A DNA stretch of 6,988 bases from DASTHS01 sp035718085. Lineage in GTDB: Bacteria > Actinomycetota > Acidimicrobiia > Acidimicrobiales > Palsa-688. Location of the stretch: positions 1-6,988 of the forward strand of contig DASTHS010000030.1 of assembly GCA_035718085.1 (NCBI GenBank), read 5' to 3'. Both the position numbers and the translations under genes were made by a program. Every line of letters starts with the position of its first letter. The stretch's first letter is position 1. Below, piece after piece: positions 1 through 5,470 of the stretch. The notes under the pieces are model-generated. The model saw only the letters and a program-made list of their open reading frames with translations. It searched no databases and had not been told where the DNA came from.

Positions 1-67
1 GGGTCAGCCACGCGTCCCACGCCGCGGCGTCGCCCACGGTCACCTCGTCGAGGGGGTCGGCCCTCAA
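1..67 (-). CDS. YdeI/OmpD-associated-like protein, N-terminal fragment
   Basis: This is the first 22 codons of a minus-strand gene that continues past position 1. Reading from a TTG at 67-65, the peptide begins MRADPLDEVTVGDAAAW and continues with DAWLT. An acidic leader followed by 'DAAAWxAWL' resembles the start of YdeI/OmpD-associated family proteins, which are small cytoplasmic proteins of poorly defined role. The TTG overlaps the flotillin stop codon (TTGA at 67-64), a pattern typical of translationally coupled genes. In-frame GTG codons at about 43 and 37 are alternative starts, the second having GAGGTG just upstream. No good Shine-Dalgarno precedes the TTG. The frame and coupling are seen directly. 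The family call rests on about 20 residues and is tentative. Confidence 0.4.
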   Translation of the reverse strand, partial: MRADPLDEVTVGDAAAWDAWLT

Positions 68-1266
68 GGGGTGGCGGAAGGTGACGGTCGGTCGAGCCCG
101 GGGCCGGCTCCGGCGCCGTTGGCGCCGGTGGACATTCCGGCGCTGCTGGCGCCGGGGCCCACGGGGGCCGGGGGGCCGGCGCCGGCCGAGCTGCTGGCCG
201 CACGGATGGCCCCGAGGATGGCGGCGGCCTGGGCGCCGAGCTCGGCCACCAGGTTGTTGTAGCCGGTGGCCCCGTCGAGGATCGTGACGTTGGCGTTGGC
301 GAGGCCGGCCGCCAGGTTGTCGGTCAGCTGGGGCAGCATGGCGATCAGCTGCTGGTCGAGGGCCACCCGGCCGTTGGCCGCCGCAGCCTCCGCGGCGGCG
401 AAGGTGGCGTCGGCGTTGGCGCGGGCGATGGTGCGGATGCGCTCGGCCTCCGCCTCCGCAGGGGCGGCCACCTCGGCGACGAGCTGCTGACGGCGAAGCT
501 CGGCGTTCCTCTCGGCCACCTTCGCCTGCTCGGCGAGCACCTCCTGCTGCGCCTGGGCAGCGGCGAGGGGCCCGGCCTGCGCAGAGCGCGCCTGCGCCTG
601 GTCGACCTCGGCCTTGTAGGCCGCCTGGGCGATGGCCGTCTGGCGGGCGAAGTCGGCCTGGTTGCGCTGGCTCACCTGCTGGGCTTCGGCCGCCGCCTGT
701 TGGGCCTGGGCCTGGGCGATCTGGGCGTTCTGGTTCACCGCGGCCACGTGCGGCTGGCTGAGGGCGTTGATGTAGCCCGACCCTTGGTCGTCGATGCTCT
801 CGATCTGCAGGGAGTCGACGACGAGTCCGAGCTTGGCCATCTCCGTCTTCGAGGCGTCGAGCACCTCCTCCGCCAGCTTCTGGCGCTCCCGGATGAGCTC
901 TTCGACGGTCATCGACCCGACGATCGACCGCAGGTGGCCGGCGAAGATCCGCCCGGTCAGGCGCGGCATCTGGTCTTCGTCGGCGAGGAACCGGCGGGCG
1001 GCGTTGGCGATGCTGGCGGCGTCGTCGCCCACCTTGAACGCGATCACCGCCTTCACCATGAGGGTGATGCCCTGCTTGGTGACGCAGGGTTCCTGCACCT
1101 CGGCCTCCTGCATCGACAGCGACAGGAACGACACCTTGGAGCGGACCGGCAGCACGAACCGGCCGTGACCGGTGACGATCCGGAACGGCGTCCCCCCGTC
1201 GCCGGTGCTCTTCGAGCCACTGATGATCATCGCCTCGTCGGGGGCGGGGATGCGGTAGCCGAACAT
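64..1266 (-). CDS. Flotillin/SPFH-domain protein
   Basis: This 400-residue protein has an N-terminal SPFH (band 7) domain at about residues 3-175, opening with YRIPAPDEAMIISGSK, the usual flotillin start. A long Ala/Gln/Glu-rich coiled coil follows at about 175-305, with many AEA and QAQ steps. After a short conserved flotillin C-terminal part (about 305-350) comes a low-complexity Gly/Ala/Ser/Pro tail (355-400). Flotillins form large membrane-associated oligomers that organise membrane microdomains and fluidity. No N-terminal transmembrane helix is visible, unlike Bacillus FloT/FloA, so membrane attachment here would be peripheral or through partners. The ATG at 1266 is preceded by a strong GAGGAGGT Shine-Dalgarno (within 1271-1283). 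An NfeD-like gene ends 66 bp upstream, the classic flotillin neighbour. Domain order, length and context agree. The client proteins are unknown. Confidence 0.93.
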   Translation of the reverse strand: MFGYRIPAPDEAMIISGSKSTGDGGTPFRIVTGHGRFVLPVRSKVSFLSLSMQEAEVQEPCVTKQGITLMVKAVIAFKVGDDAASIANAARRFLADEDQMPRLTGRIFAGHLRSIVGSMTVEELIRERQKLAEEVLDASKTEMAKLGLVVDSLQIESIDDQGSGYINALSQPHVAAVNQNAQIAQAQAQQAAAEAQQVSQRNQADFARQTAIAQAAYKAEVDQAQARSAQAGPLAAAQAQQEVLAEQAKVAERNAELRRQQLVAEVAAPAEAEAERIRTIARANADATFAAAEAAAANGRVALDQQLIAMLPQLTDNLAAGLANANVTILDGATGYNNLVAELGAQAAAILGAIRAASSSAGAGPPAPVGPGASSAGMSTGANGAGAGPGLDRPSPSATP

Positions 1267-1332
1267 CGTCGGACCTCCTCGGGCGCCGGCGTGGCGGCTG
1301 CCCGTCGCGGACGTTACGCCGCCTTGCGTCCT

Positions 1333-1557
1333 TCAGGTGGGGGCGCTGGTGCTCGGGTAGGGCACGACGACGACGGCGCGTGGTCCGCGCTCGACCACGA
1401 CGAGCACCCGCTCGCCGCGGGGGATCTCGTCGTCGGCGTAGGCGATCCACACCTCGGTGCCGCCGCGCACCTCGACCTGCACCTCCCCGGGGAGGTCGCC
1501 ACCGCGGATGCGGGTGACCACCGTCGCCGATCTGCCGGTCACCGGCTCGTCGGCCAT
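1333..1557 (-). CDS. NfeD-like OB-fold protein
   Basis: From the ATG at 1557 this encodes 74 residues, MADEPVTGRSATVV onward. The pattern is a short beta-barrel: VTGRSATVVTRI, then LPGEVQVEV, then an EIPRGERVLVVV strand ending in AVVVVPYP. This fits the soluble C-terminal OB fold of NfeD proteins, which pair genetically and physically with flotillin/stomatin-type SPFH proteins. No membrane segment is present, so this would be a stand-alone cytoplasmic OB domain. It lies 66 bp upstream of the flotillin gene on the same strand. A GTG 12 codons earlier (1593) overlaps the stop of the preceding gene as GTGA and would add MTPGAGSVRPVS. I prefer the ATG because the fold begins just after it and GGTGAGC precedes it, but both are possible. 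The NfeD call rests on strand pattern and context. Confidence 0.72.
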   Translation of the reverse strand: MADEPVTGRSATVVTRIRGGDLPGEVQVEVRGGTEVWIAYADDEIPRGERVLVVVERGPRAVVVVPYPSTSAPT

Positions 1558-1589
1558 GCTCACCGGCCGGACGCTACCGGCGCCCGGCG

Positions 1590-3053
1590 TCACCAGGTCG
1601 GCCAGCCGGCCGGCAGGCTGCCGACGGTCGCGCCGGCGCCCATCGTCCCCGACGGGGCGCCGAGGCCCACGAGCAGCTGGTCGAAGTTGACGCCGAACGC
1701 GGTGGGCTGCGAGGCGGCGTCGCTAGCAGGGGTCCACTGGCCGGCGGCGGCCGCCATGGTGTCGCCGTAGGCGTCGGCCGACCAGCCGATCTCCATGTCG
1801 GGGTAGGCGTCGTGCAGGATGCCGACCACGGTGCCCATGGTGACGGTCTGGCCGACGGTGACGGTCGGGGTGACGTTCTCGGCCACGTAGACGCTCTCGC
1901 CGGCGGCCGGTCCGTCGGTGAGCCGGTAGGAGATGTAGGTTCCGGCGGGCCAGTTGCCCGTCGTCGAGGTGACCACGCCGTCGCCGAGGGCGTAGACGGG
2001 GCCCGACCCGCCGTAGTCGACGCCCTCGTCGACGCGCTCGGCCCGCAACCCGGTGACCGCCCGCAGCGGGTTGGCGTAGCCGGTGGCCACCCCCGCCGCC
2101 ATGCCGACGACACGCGTGCCGGTCCCGGCCGCCGAGCCGAGGAACGGGGCGTCGCCGAAGGCGAAGATGCCGCCGTCGGAGGCCACCATCCAGTAGCCCC
2201 GCCCGTCGGCCGTCGCCGCCATGGCGATCACCGGCGCGGCCAGGTGCGTCGCCCCGGTCGAGCCGAGGAACGTGGCGTCGCCGTAGCTGAACACCCCACC
2301 GTCGGAGGCGACCATCCAGTACCCGCGACCGTCGGGCGTGTCGGACATGCCGACGACCGGTTCGGCCAGGCGGATCGCCCCGGTCGAGCCGTAGAAGCCG
2401 GCGTCGCCGAAGGCGAAGATGCCGCCGTCGGACGCCACCATGCGATAGCCGCGGCCGCTCGGGGTGGCCGACATGCCGACGATCGGCTCGGCCAGGCGCA
2501 GGCCGCCGGTGGAGCCGAGGAAGGGGGCGTCGAAGGCGAAGATGCCGCCGTCCGCGGCGACCAGCCAGTAGCCGCCGGTCGCAGGGTCCACGGCTACGCC
2601 CACCAGGGGCCGGCTCAGGTGGGTGCCGGCCATCGACCCGTGGTCGACGGCGTCGCCGAGGGTGACCACGGTGCCGTTGGCCTCGGCGACCACCGCCCCG
2701 CGGCCATCGGGGGTCGAGGCCACGCCGACGACCGGTGACGTCGGTGCGGGCATCGTCCCGTGCAGCGCCCCCCCGAAGCCGAGGAGGGAGCCCGCCGAGC
2801 CGAGGAGGGTGTAGGCGCCGGGTCCGGCGGGCGACCCGGGCGCCGAGGTGGTCGACGGCGGGTTGCTGGCCGGCAGGGTTGCCGCGCCTGCGGCGGGGGC
2901 GGGGGCCACGAGGGCGCCGACGCAGCCGACGACGGCGAGGCCGGCGGCGACGCGGCGCGCCGTGCCGCCGGCGGCACGGGCAGCGATGGGCTTGGGCACG
3001 ACGACCTCCGACTTCTCACGGGGCGCCTCCGCCGGCGCCGGCCCCAGTTGCAT
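1590..3053 (-). CDS. Secreted tandem-repeat protein with degenerate M23-like C-terminal domain
   Basis: From the ATG at 3053 (487 residues) the protein has a basic N-region, then a hydrophobic segment at about 34-56 (VAAGLAVVGCVGALVAPAPA) with an AGA-A-like cleavage site, so it is probably exported. A Pro/Ser/Thr-rich linker follows. Five tandem units of 40-42 residues occupy about 107-313, with core GYWMVASDGGIFAFGDAPF followed by LGSTG; a partial unit precedes them. The repeats look beta-propeller-like. Residues about 342-425 follow the peptidase M23 (LytM) plan: VDYGGSGPVYALGDGVV, GTYISYRL, then GQTVTMGTVVGIL and DMEIGW. The usual zinc ligands (HxxxD and HxH) appear replaced by D-E-G-V-D and D-M-E, so hydrolysis is unlikely and wall or polymer binding is more plausible. 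Longer starts exist at GTG 3065 (after CAGGGCGGCC) and GTG 3110 (no Shine-Dalgarno). Its stop overlaps a possible start of the NfeD-like gene. Confidence 0.85.
   Translation of the reverse strand: MQLGPAPAEAPREKSEVVVPKPIAARAAGGTARRVAAGLAVVGCVGALVAPAPAAGAATLPASNPPSTTSAPGSPAGPGAYTLLGSAGSLLGFGGALHGTMPAPTSPVVGVASTPDGRGAVVAEANGTVVTLGDAVDHGSMAGTHLSRPLVGVAVDPATGGYWLVAADGGIFAFDAPFLGSTGGLRLAEPIVGMSATPSGRGYRMVASDGGIFAFGDAGFYGSTGAIRLAEPVVGMSDTPDGRGYWMVASDGGVFSYGDATFLGSTGATHLAAPVIAMAATADGRGYWMVASDGGIFAFGDAPFLGSAAGTGTRVVGMAAGVATGYANPLRAVTGLRAERVDEGVDYGGSGPVYALGDGVVTSTTGNWPAGTYISYRLTDGPAAGESVYVAENVTPTVTVGQTVTMGTVVGILHDAYPDMEIGWSADAYGDTMAAAAGQWTPASDAASQPTAFGVNFDQLLVGLGAPSGTMGAGATVGSLPAGWPTW
2115..2735 (-). 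repeat. Five in-frame tandem repeats (about 120-126 bp each)
   Basis: Within the secreted protein gene, five consecutive units of 40-42 codons repeat at protein and DNA level. The stretch encoding 'ASDGGIFAFGDA' is nearly identical at about 2156-2190 and 2403-2440, and slightly diverged at about 2280-2315. The second unit lacks one Gly (FAFDAPF instead of FAFGDAPF), and the most upstream unit is the most diverged (VVAEANGTVVTLGDA). The arrangement suggests expansion by unequal recombination followed by drift. Confidence 0.85.
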
Positions 3054-3097
3054 CGGCACCTGCACGGCCGCCCTGAGCCGGCGAGTGGCAGGCTTGC

Positions 3098-3124
3098 CCC
3101 CCGGCGCCACCCGGCGGCCGGGGG
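3098..3124. other. GC-rich inverted repeat upstream of the serine hydrolase gene
   Basis: An 8-bp perfect arm CCCCCGGC (3098-3105) is matched by GCCGGGGG (3117-3124) around an 11-nt loop. It ends just before the GGGAGGGGA ribosome site of the rightward gene. It could form a hairpin in that gene's leader or be an operator in the divergent intergenic space (3054-3136). In DNA this GC-rich such a pairing may also arise by chance. I see no clear -10/-35 hexamers in this spacer. Confidence 0.35.
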
Positions 3125-3136
3125 AGGGGAGCCGCC

Positions 3137-4279
3137 GTGTCGGACGTGGAAGGGCGCTGCGACGCCAGGTTGGAGCCGGTGCGCGACCTGCTCGCGGAGA
3201 CGCTGTCGACCGGCGAGGAGCTCGGGGCCGGCATCGTCGTCGACGTCGGCGGCGATGTGGTGATGGACGTGTGGGGCGGCTGGGCCGACGAGGCGCGCAC
3301 CGTGCCGTGGGGCGAGGACACGATCGTCAACGTGTGGTCGACCACCAAGACCGTGACCAGCCTCGCGGCGCTGGTGCTGGTCGACCGGGGGGTGCTCGAC
3401 CCGTATGCACCGGTTGCCCGCTACTGGCCGGAGTTCGCGGCGAACGGCAAGGAGGGGGTGCAGGTCCGCCACCTCATGAGCCACACCTCGGGCGTCTCGG
3501 GGTGGGAGCAGCCGGTGACCGTCGAGGACCTCTACGACTGGGACGCGTCGACGGCCCGCCTGGCCGCCCAGGCGCCGTGGTGGGGGCCGGGCAGTGCGTC
3601 GGGCTACCACGCCATCGACCAGGGACACCTCGTCGGGGAGGTCGTCCGCCGGGTCGACGGCCGAAGCCTCAAGCGGTTCGTCGCCGAGGAGCTCGCCGGG
3701 CCCCTCCGCGCCGACTTCCAGATCGGCGCCGTCGAATCCGACTGGCCACGGGTGGCACCGGTCGTGCCGCCCCCGCCGACCGCCATCGACCTGGCGACGA
3801 TCGACCCCGACAGCGTCGCGGTCAAGACCTTCACCGGGCCGATGGTCGATGCCGCCGTGGCCAACACCCCCGGCTGGCGGCGGGCGGACATCGGCGCCGC
3901 CAACGGCCATGGCAACGCCCGGTCGGTCGCCAGGCTGCTGCGCACCGTCACCCTCGGCGGCACCAATGACGGCGTTCGTCTGCTGTCGCCGGAGACGGTC
4001 TCGCTCATCTTCGACGAGCAGAGCAACGGCGTCGACCTCGCCATCGGGGTCCCCGTGCGCTTCGGCATCGGCTTCGCCCTGCCCGAGCCGGCCTCGGAGC
4101 CTTGGCTGCCCACGGGCCGCGCCTGCCACTGGGGCGGGTGGGGCGGCTCGGTGATCAGCATGGACCTCGAGCGCGGCATCACCGTCAGCTACATGATGAA
4201 CAAGATGGGCGCGGGGATCCTGGGCTCGGACCGCACCGGCGCGTACGTGCGGGCCGTCTACCAGGCGCTCGGCGCCTGA
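3137..4279 (+). CDS. Serine hydrolase, class C beta-lactamase-like (family VIII esterase type)
   Basis: This 380-residue cytoplasmic-looking protein has no signal peptide. It carries the beta-lactamase/DD-peptidase fold signatures: the S-x-x-K nucleophile motif as S68-T-T-K71 in NVWSTTKTVTSLAALVLVDRG, the RHLMSHTSGVSGW segment (111-123), a Tyr motif at Y157 (SGYHAIDQGHLVGEVV), and a C-terminal H331-W-G-G-W-G-G in place of the KTG triad. The last change, with the length of 380, is typical of carboxylesterase family VIII and related actinobacterial lipases/esterases rather than true AmpC enzymes. It probably hydrolyses small esters through acylation of S68, with K71 and Y157 as bases; the substrate cannot be read from sequence. 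The GTG start at 3137 is supported by GGGAGGGGA at 3122-3130. It diverges from the secreted repeat gene and converges with pirin, with only 6 bp between the stop codons. Confidence 0.92.
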   Translation: MSDVEGRCDARLEPVRDLLAETLSTGEELGAGIVVDVGGDVVMDVWGGWADEARTVPWGEDTIVNVWSTTKTVTSLAALVLVDRGVLDPYAPVARYWPEFAANGKEGVQVRHLMSHTSGVSGWEQPVTVEDLYDWDASTARLAAQAPWWGPGSASGYHAIDQGHLVGEVVRRVDGRSLKRFVAEELAGPLRADFQIGAVESDWPRVAPVVPPPPTAIDLATIDPDSVAVKTFTGPMVDAAVANTPGWRRADIGAANGHGNARSVARLLRTVTLGGTNDGVRLLSPETVSLIFDEQSNGVDLAIGVPVRFGIGFALPEPASEPWLPTGRACHWGGWGGSVISMDLERGITVSYMMNKMGAGILGSDRTGAYVRAVYQALGA

Positions 4280-4289
4280 GCCGGCTCAG
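4276..4289. terminator. 14-bp palindrome covering both convergent stop codons
   Basis: CTGAGCCGGCTCAG is perfectly self-complementary and contains the TGA of the serine hydrolase (4277-4279) and, on the other strand, the TGA of pirin (4286-4288). As RNA it could form a 5-bp CTGAG/CTCAG stem with a CCGG loop from either direction. No U-tract follows on either side, so any role as a bidirectional terminator is speculative. It is the only symmetrical element between these convergent genes. Confidence 0.3.
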
Positions 4290-5290
4290 TCGAGGCTGGA
4301 GTCGGTGCGCTCGGCGACCTCGTCGGTGGGGGCCAGCGGGTGCTCGTCGGGTACCCGCCCGAGGCGGCCGGCCCGGAAGTCGTCGAAGGCTTGCTGCAGC
4401 TCGCTGCGGGTGTTCATGACGAAGGGGCCGTACCAGGCGACCGGCTCCCTGATCGGCTCGCCGCCGAGGAGCACGACCTCCAGCCCGGCCGTCCTGCTCG
4501 GCTGCGTCGCGTCGGCCTCGACCACCAGGGCGTCGCCCGGACCGAACACGGTGAGGTCGCCGGTGGCCACCGGCCGTCGCTCGGTGCCGACCCGACCATT
4601 GCCGCCCAGCACGTAGAGCAGGCAGTTGAACGCCGGTGACCACGGCAGCACCGCCCGGGCGCCGGGCGCCAACGTGGCGTGCACCATGGCCATCGGGGTG
4701 TGCGTTGATCCAGGGCCGTGGTGGCCGCCCAGGTCGCCGGCGATCACCCGCAGCACCGAGTCGGCGTCGGCCGTGGTGGCCAGCGCCACCCGGTCGGGCG
4801 CCAGGTCCTGGTAGCGGGGCGGCGTCCACTTCTTCGCGCTCGGGAGGTTGACCCACAGCTGCAGGCCGTGGAACCAGCCGCCTGCGGCCACCACGTCGTC
4901 GGGTGGGGTCTCGATGTGCAGGATGCCGCTGCCGGCGGTCATCCACTGCGTGGCCCCGTCGCGGATGACCCCGCCGCCGCCGGTGGAGTCGGCGTGGGCG
5001 ATCACCCCGTCGATCATGTAGGTCACCGTCTCGAATCCCCGGTGCGGGTGCCACGGGGTGCCCTTGGGCTCGCCCGGGGCGTAGTCGACCTCGCCCATCT
5101 GGTCCATGTGCACGAACGGGTCGAGGTCGGCCAGGTCGACCCCGGCGAACGCCCGGCGCACCGGGAACCCCTCGCCCTCGAACCCCTGGGGGGCGCTGGT
5201 CACCGTGCGGACGGGCCGGACCCGCGCGTCGGTGGCCACCGCGTCGAGGCGGGGCAGGGCAGATGCGTCGTCGACGGTGACTGCGGGCAT
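4286..5290 (-). CDS. Pirin family protein (bicupin)
   Basis: This 334-residue protein is a full-length pirin. The N-terminal cupin shows DPFVHMDQMG (57-66), WHPHRGFETVTYMIDG (80-95), then HADSTGGGG and QWMTAGSGILHIE (115-127). The four metal ligands match human pirin in order and spacing: H81, H83, H125 and E127. The C-terminal pirin domain (about 195-310) ends with LLGGEPIREPVAWYGPFVMN and a helix ELQQAFDDFRAGRLG. Bacterial pirins are iron-dependent cupins. Some oxidise quercetin-like flavonols and others act in redox or transcriptional regulation, so the cellular role here is open. The ATG at 5290 has a strong GAGGAGGT Shine-Dalgarno within 5293-5305. The gene appears monocistronic, facing away from the tRNA and convergent with the serine hydrolase. 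Confidence 0.95.
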   Translation of the reverse strand: MPAVTVDDASALPRLDAVATDARVRPVRTVTSAPQGFEGEGFPVRRAFAGVDLADLDPFVHMDQMGEVDYAPGEPKGTPWHPHRGFETVTYMIDGVIAHADSTGGGGVIRDGATQWMTAGSGILHIETPPDDVVAAGGWFHGLQLWVNLPSAKKWTPPRYQDLAPDRVALATTADADSVLRVIAGDLGGHHGPGSTHTPMAMVHATLAPGARAVLPWSPAFNCLLYVLGGNGRVGTERRPVATGDLTVFGPGDALVVEADATQPSRTAGLEVVLLGGEPIREPVAWYGPFVMNTRSELQQAFDDFRAGRLGRVPDEHPLAPTDEVAERTDSSLD

Positions 5291-5373
5291 GGGGACCTCC
5301 TCGGGAGCGGTCTACCGGATCCTGGGCGCCTCGCGGACGTCGGCGACGATCGGAGGTGGTGACGGTCCTCGGC

Positions 5374-5379
5374 TAGGGT
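5374..5379 (+). promoter_or_regulatory. Possible -10 box for tRNA-Cys
   Basis: TAGGGT fits the actinobacterial TAnnnT -10 pattern and lies 19 bases before the mature tRNA 5' end, a usual distance. No convincing -35 hexamer is seen 17-18 bp upstream, so the call is tentative. Nothing else stands out in the 5291-5398 spacer, which must also hold the leftward pirin promoter. Confidence 0.35.
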
Positions 5380-5398
5380 GGTCCACTGGCATCCGCCG

Positions 5399-5470
5399 GG
5401 CGGCGTGGCCGAGTGGTTTAGGCAAGGGACTGCAAATCCCTGTACAGCGGTTCGATTCCGCTCGCCGCCT
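5399..5470 (+). tRNA. tRNA-Cys (anticodon GCA)
   Basis: The full cloverleaf can be drawn. The acceptor stem is GGCGGCG (5399-5405) with CGCCGCC (5463-5469). The D stem is GCC/GGC (5408-5410, 5421-5423). The anticodon stem is AGGGA/TCCCT with loop CTGCAAA, anticodon GCA at 5432-5434. The T stem is AGCGG/CCGCT with loop TTCGATT. Base 73 is T, the known cysteine identity discriminator. CCA is not encoded (CCC follows), so the tail must be added enzymatically. The gene is intact even though an integrase frame overlaps its 3' three quarters on the other strand. This is the usual outcome when a mobile element integrates in a tRNA gene and restores its 3' part. Confidence 0.97.

Noticed and set aside
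700..1770. 356-residue plus-strand open frame across flotillin and NfeD-like genes
   Set aside because: It is antisense to two well-supported genes, has an Arg/Gly/His/Asp-rich composition typical of GC-rich shadow frames and shows no recognisable domain.
2115..2735. CRISPR array
   Set aside because: The repeats are about 125 bp, contiguous, in-frame and protein-coding, with no spacer structure.
1812..2738. 308-residue plus-strand repetitive frame (VGGDHPV-type units)
   Set aside because: Its periodicity is the reverse complement of the real minus-strand repeat array and needs no separate gene.
2615..4129. 504-residue minus-strand open frame opposite the serine hydrolase
   Set aside because: It crosses the start regions of two divergent genes, has low-complexity Arg/Pro/Ala content and lacks the motifs seen in the plus-strand hydrolase, whose catalytic motifs are all intact.
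3137..4279. Serine hydrolase as an antibiotic-resistance beta-lactamase
   Set aside because: It lacks a signal peptide and the KTG motif, which is replaced by HWGGWGG. An esterase-type hydrolase is the better reading.
4185..5054. 289-residue minus-strand frame within pirin
   Set aside because: It is another frame of the same strand as pirin, which has the complete cupin metal motif. The alternative is Arg/Pro/Gly-rich without domains.
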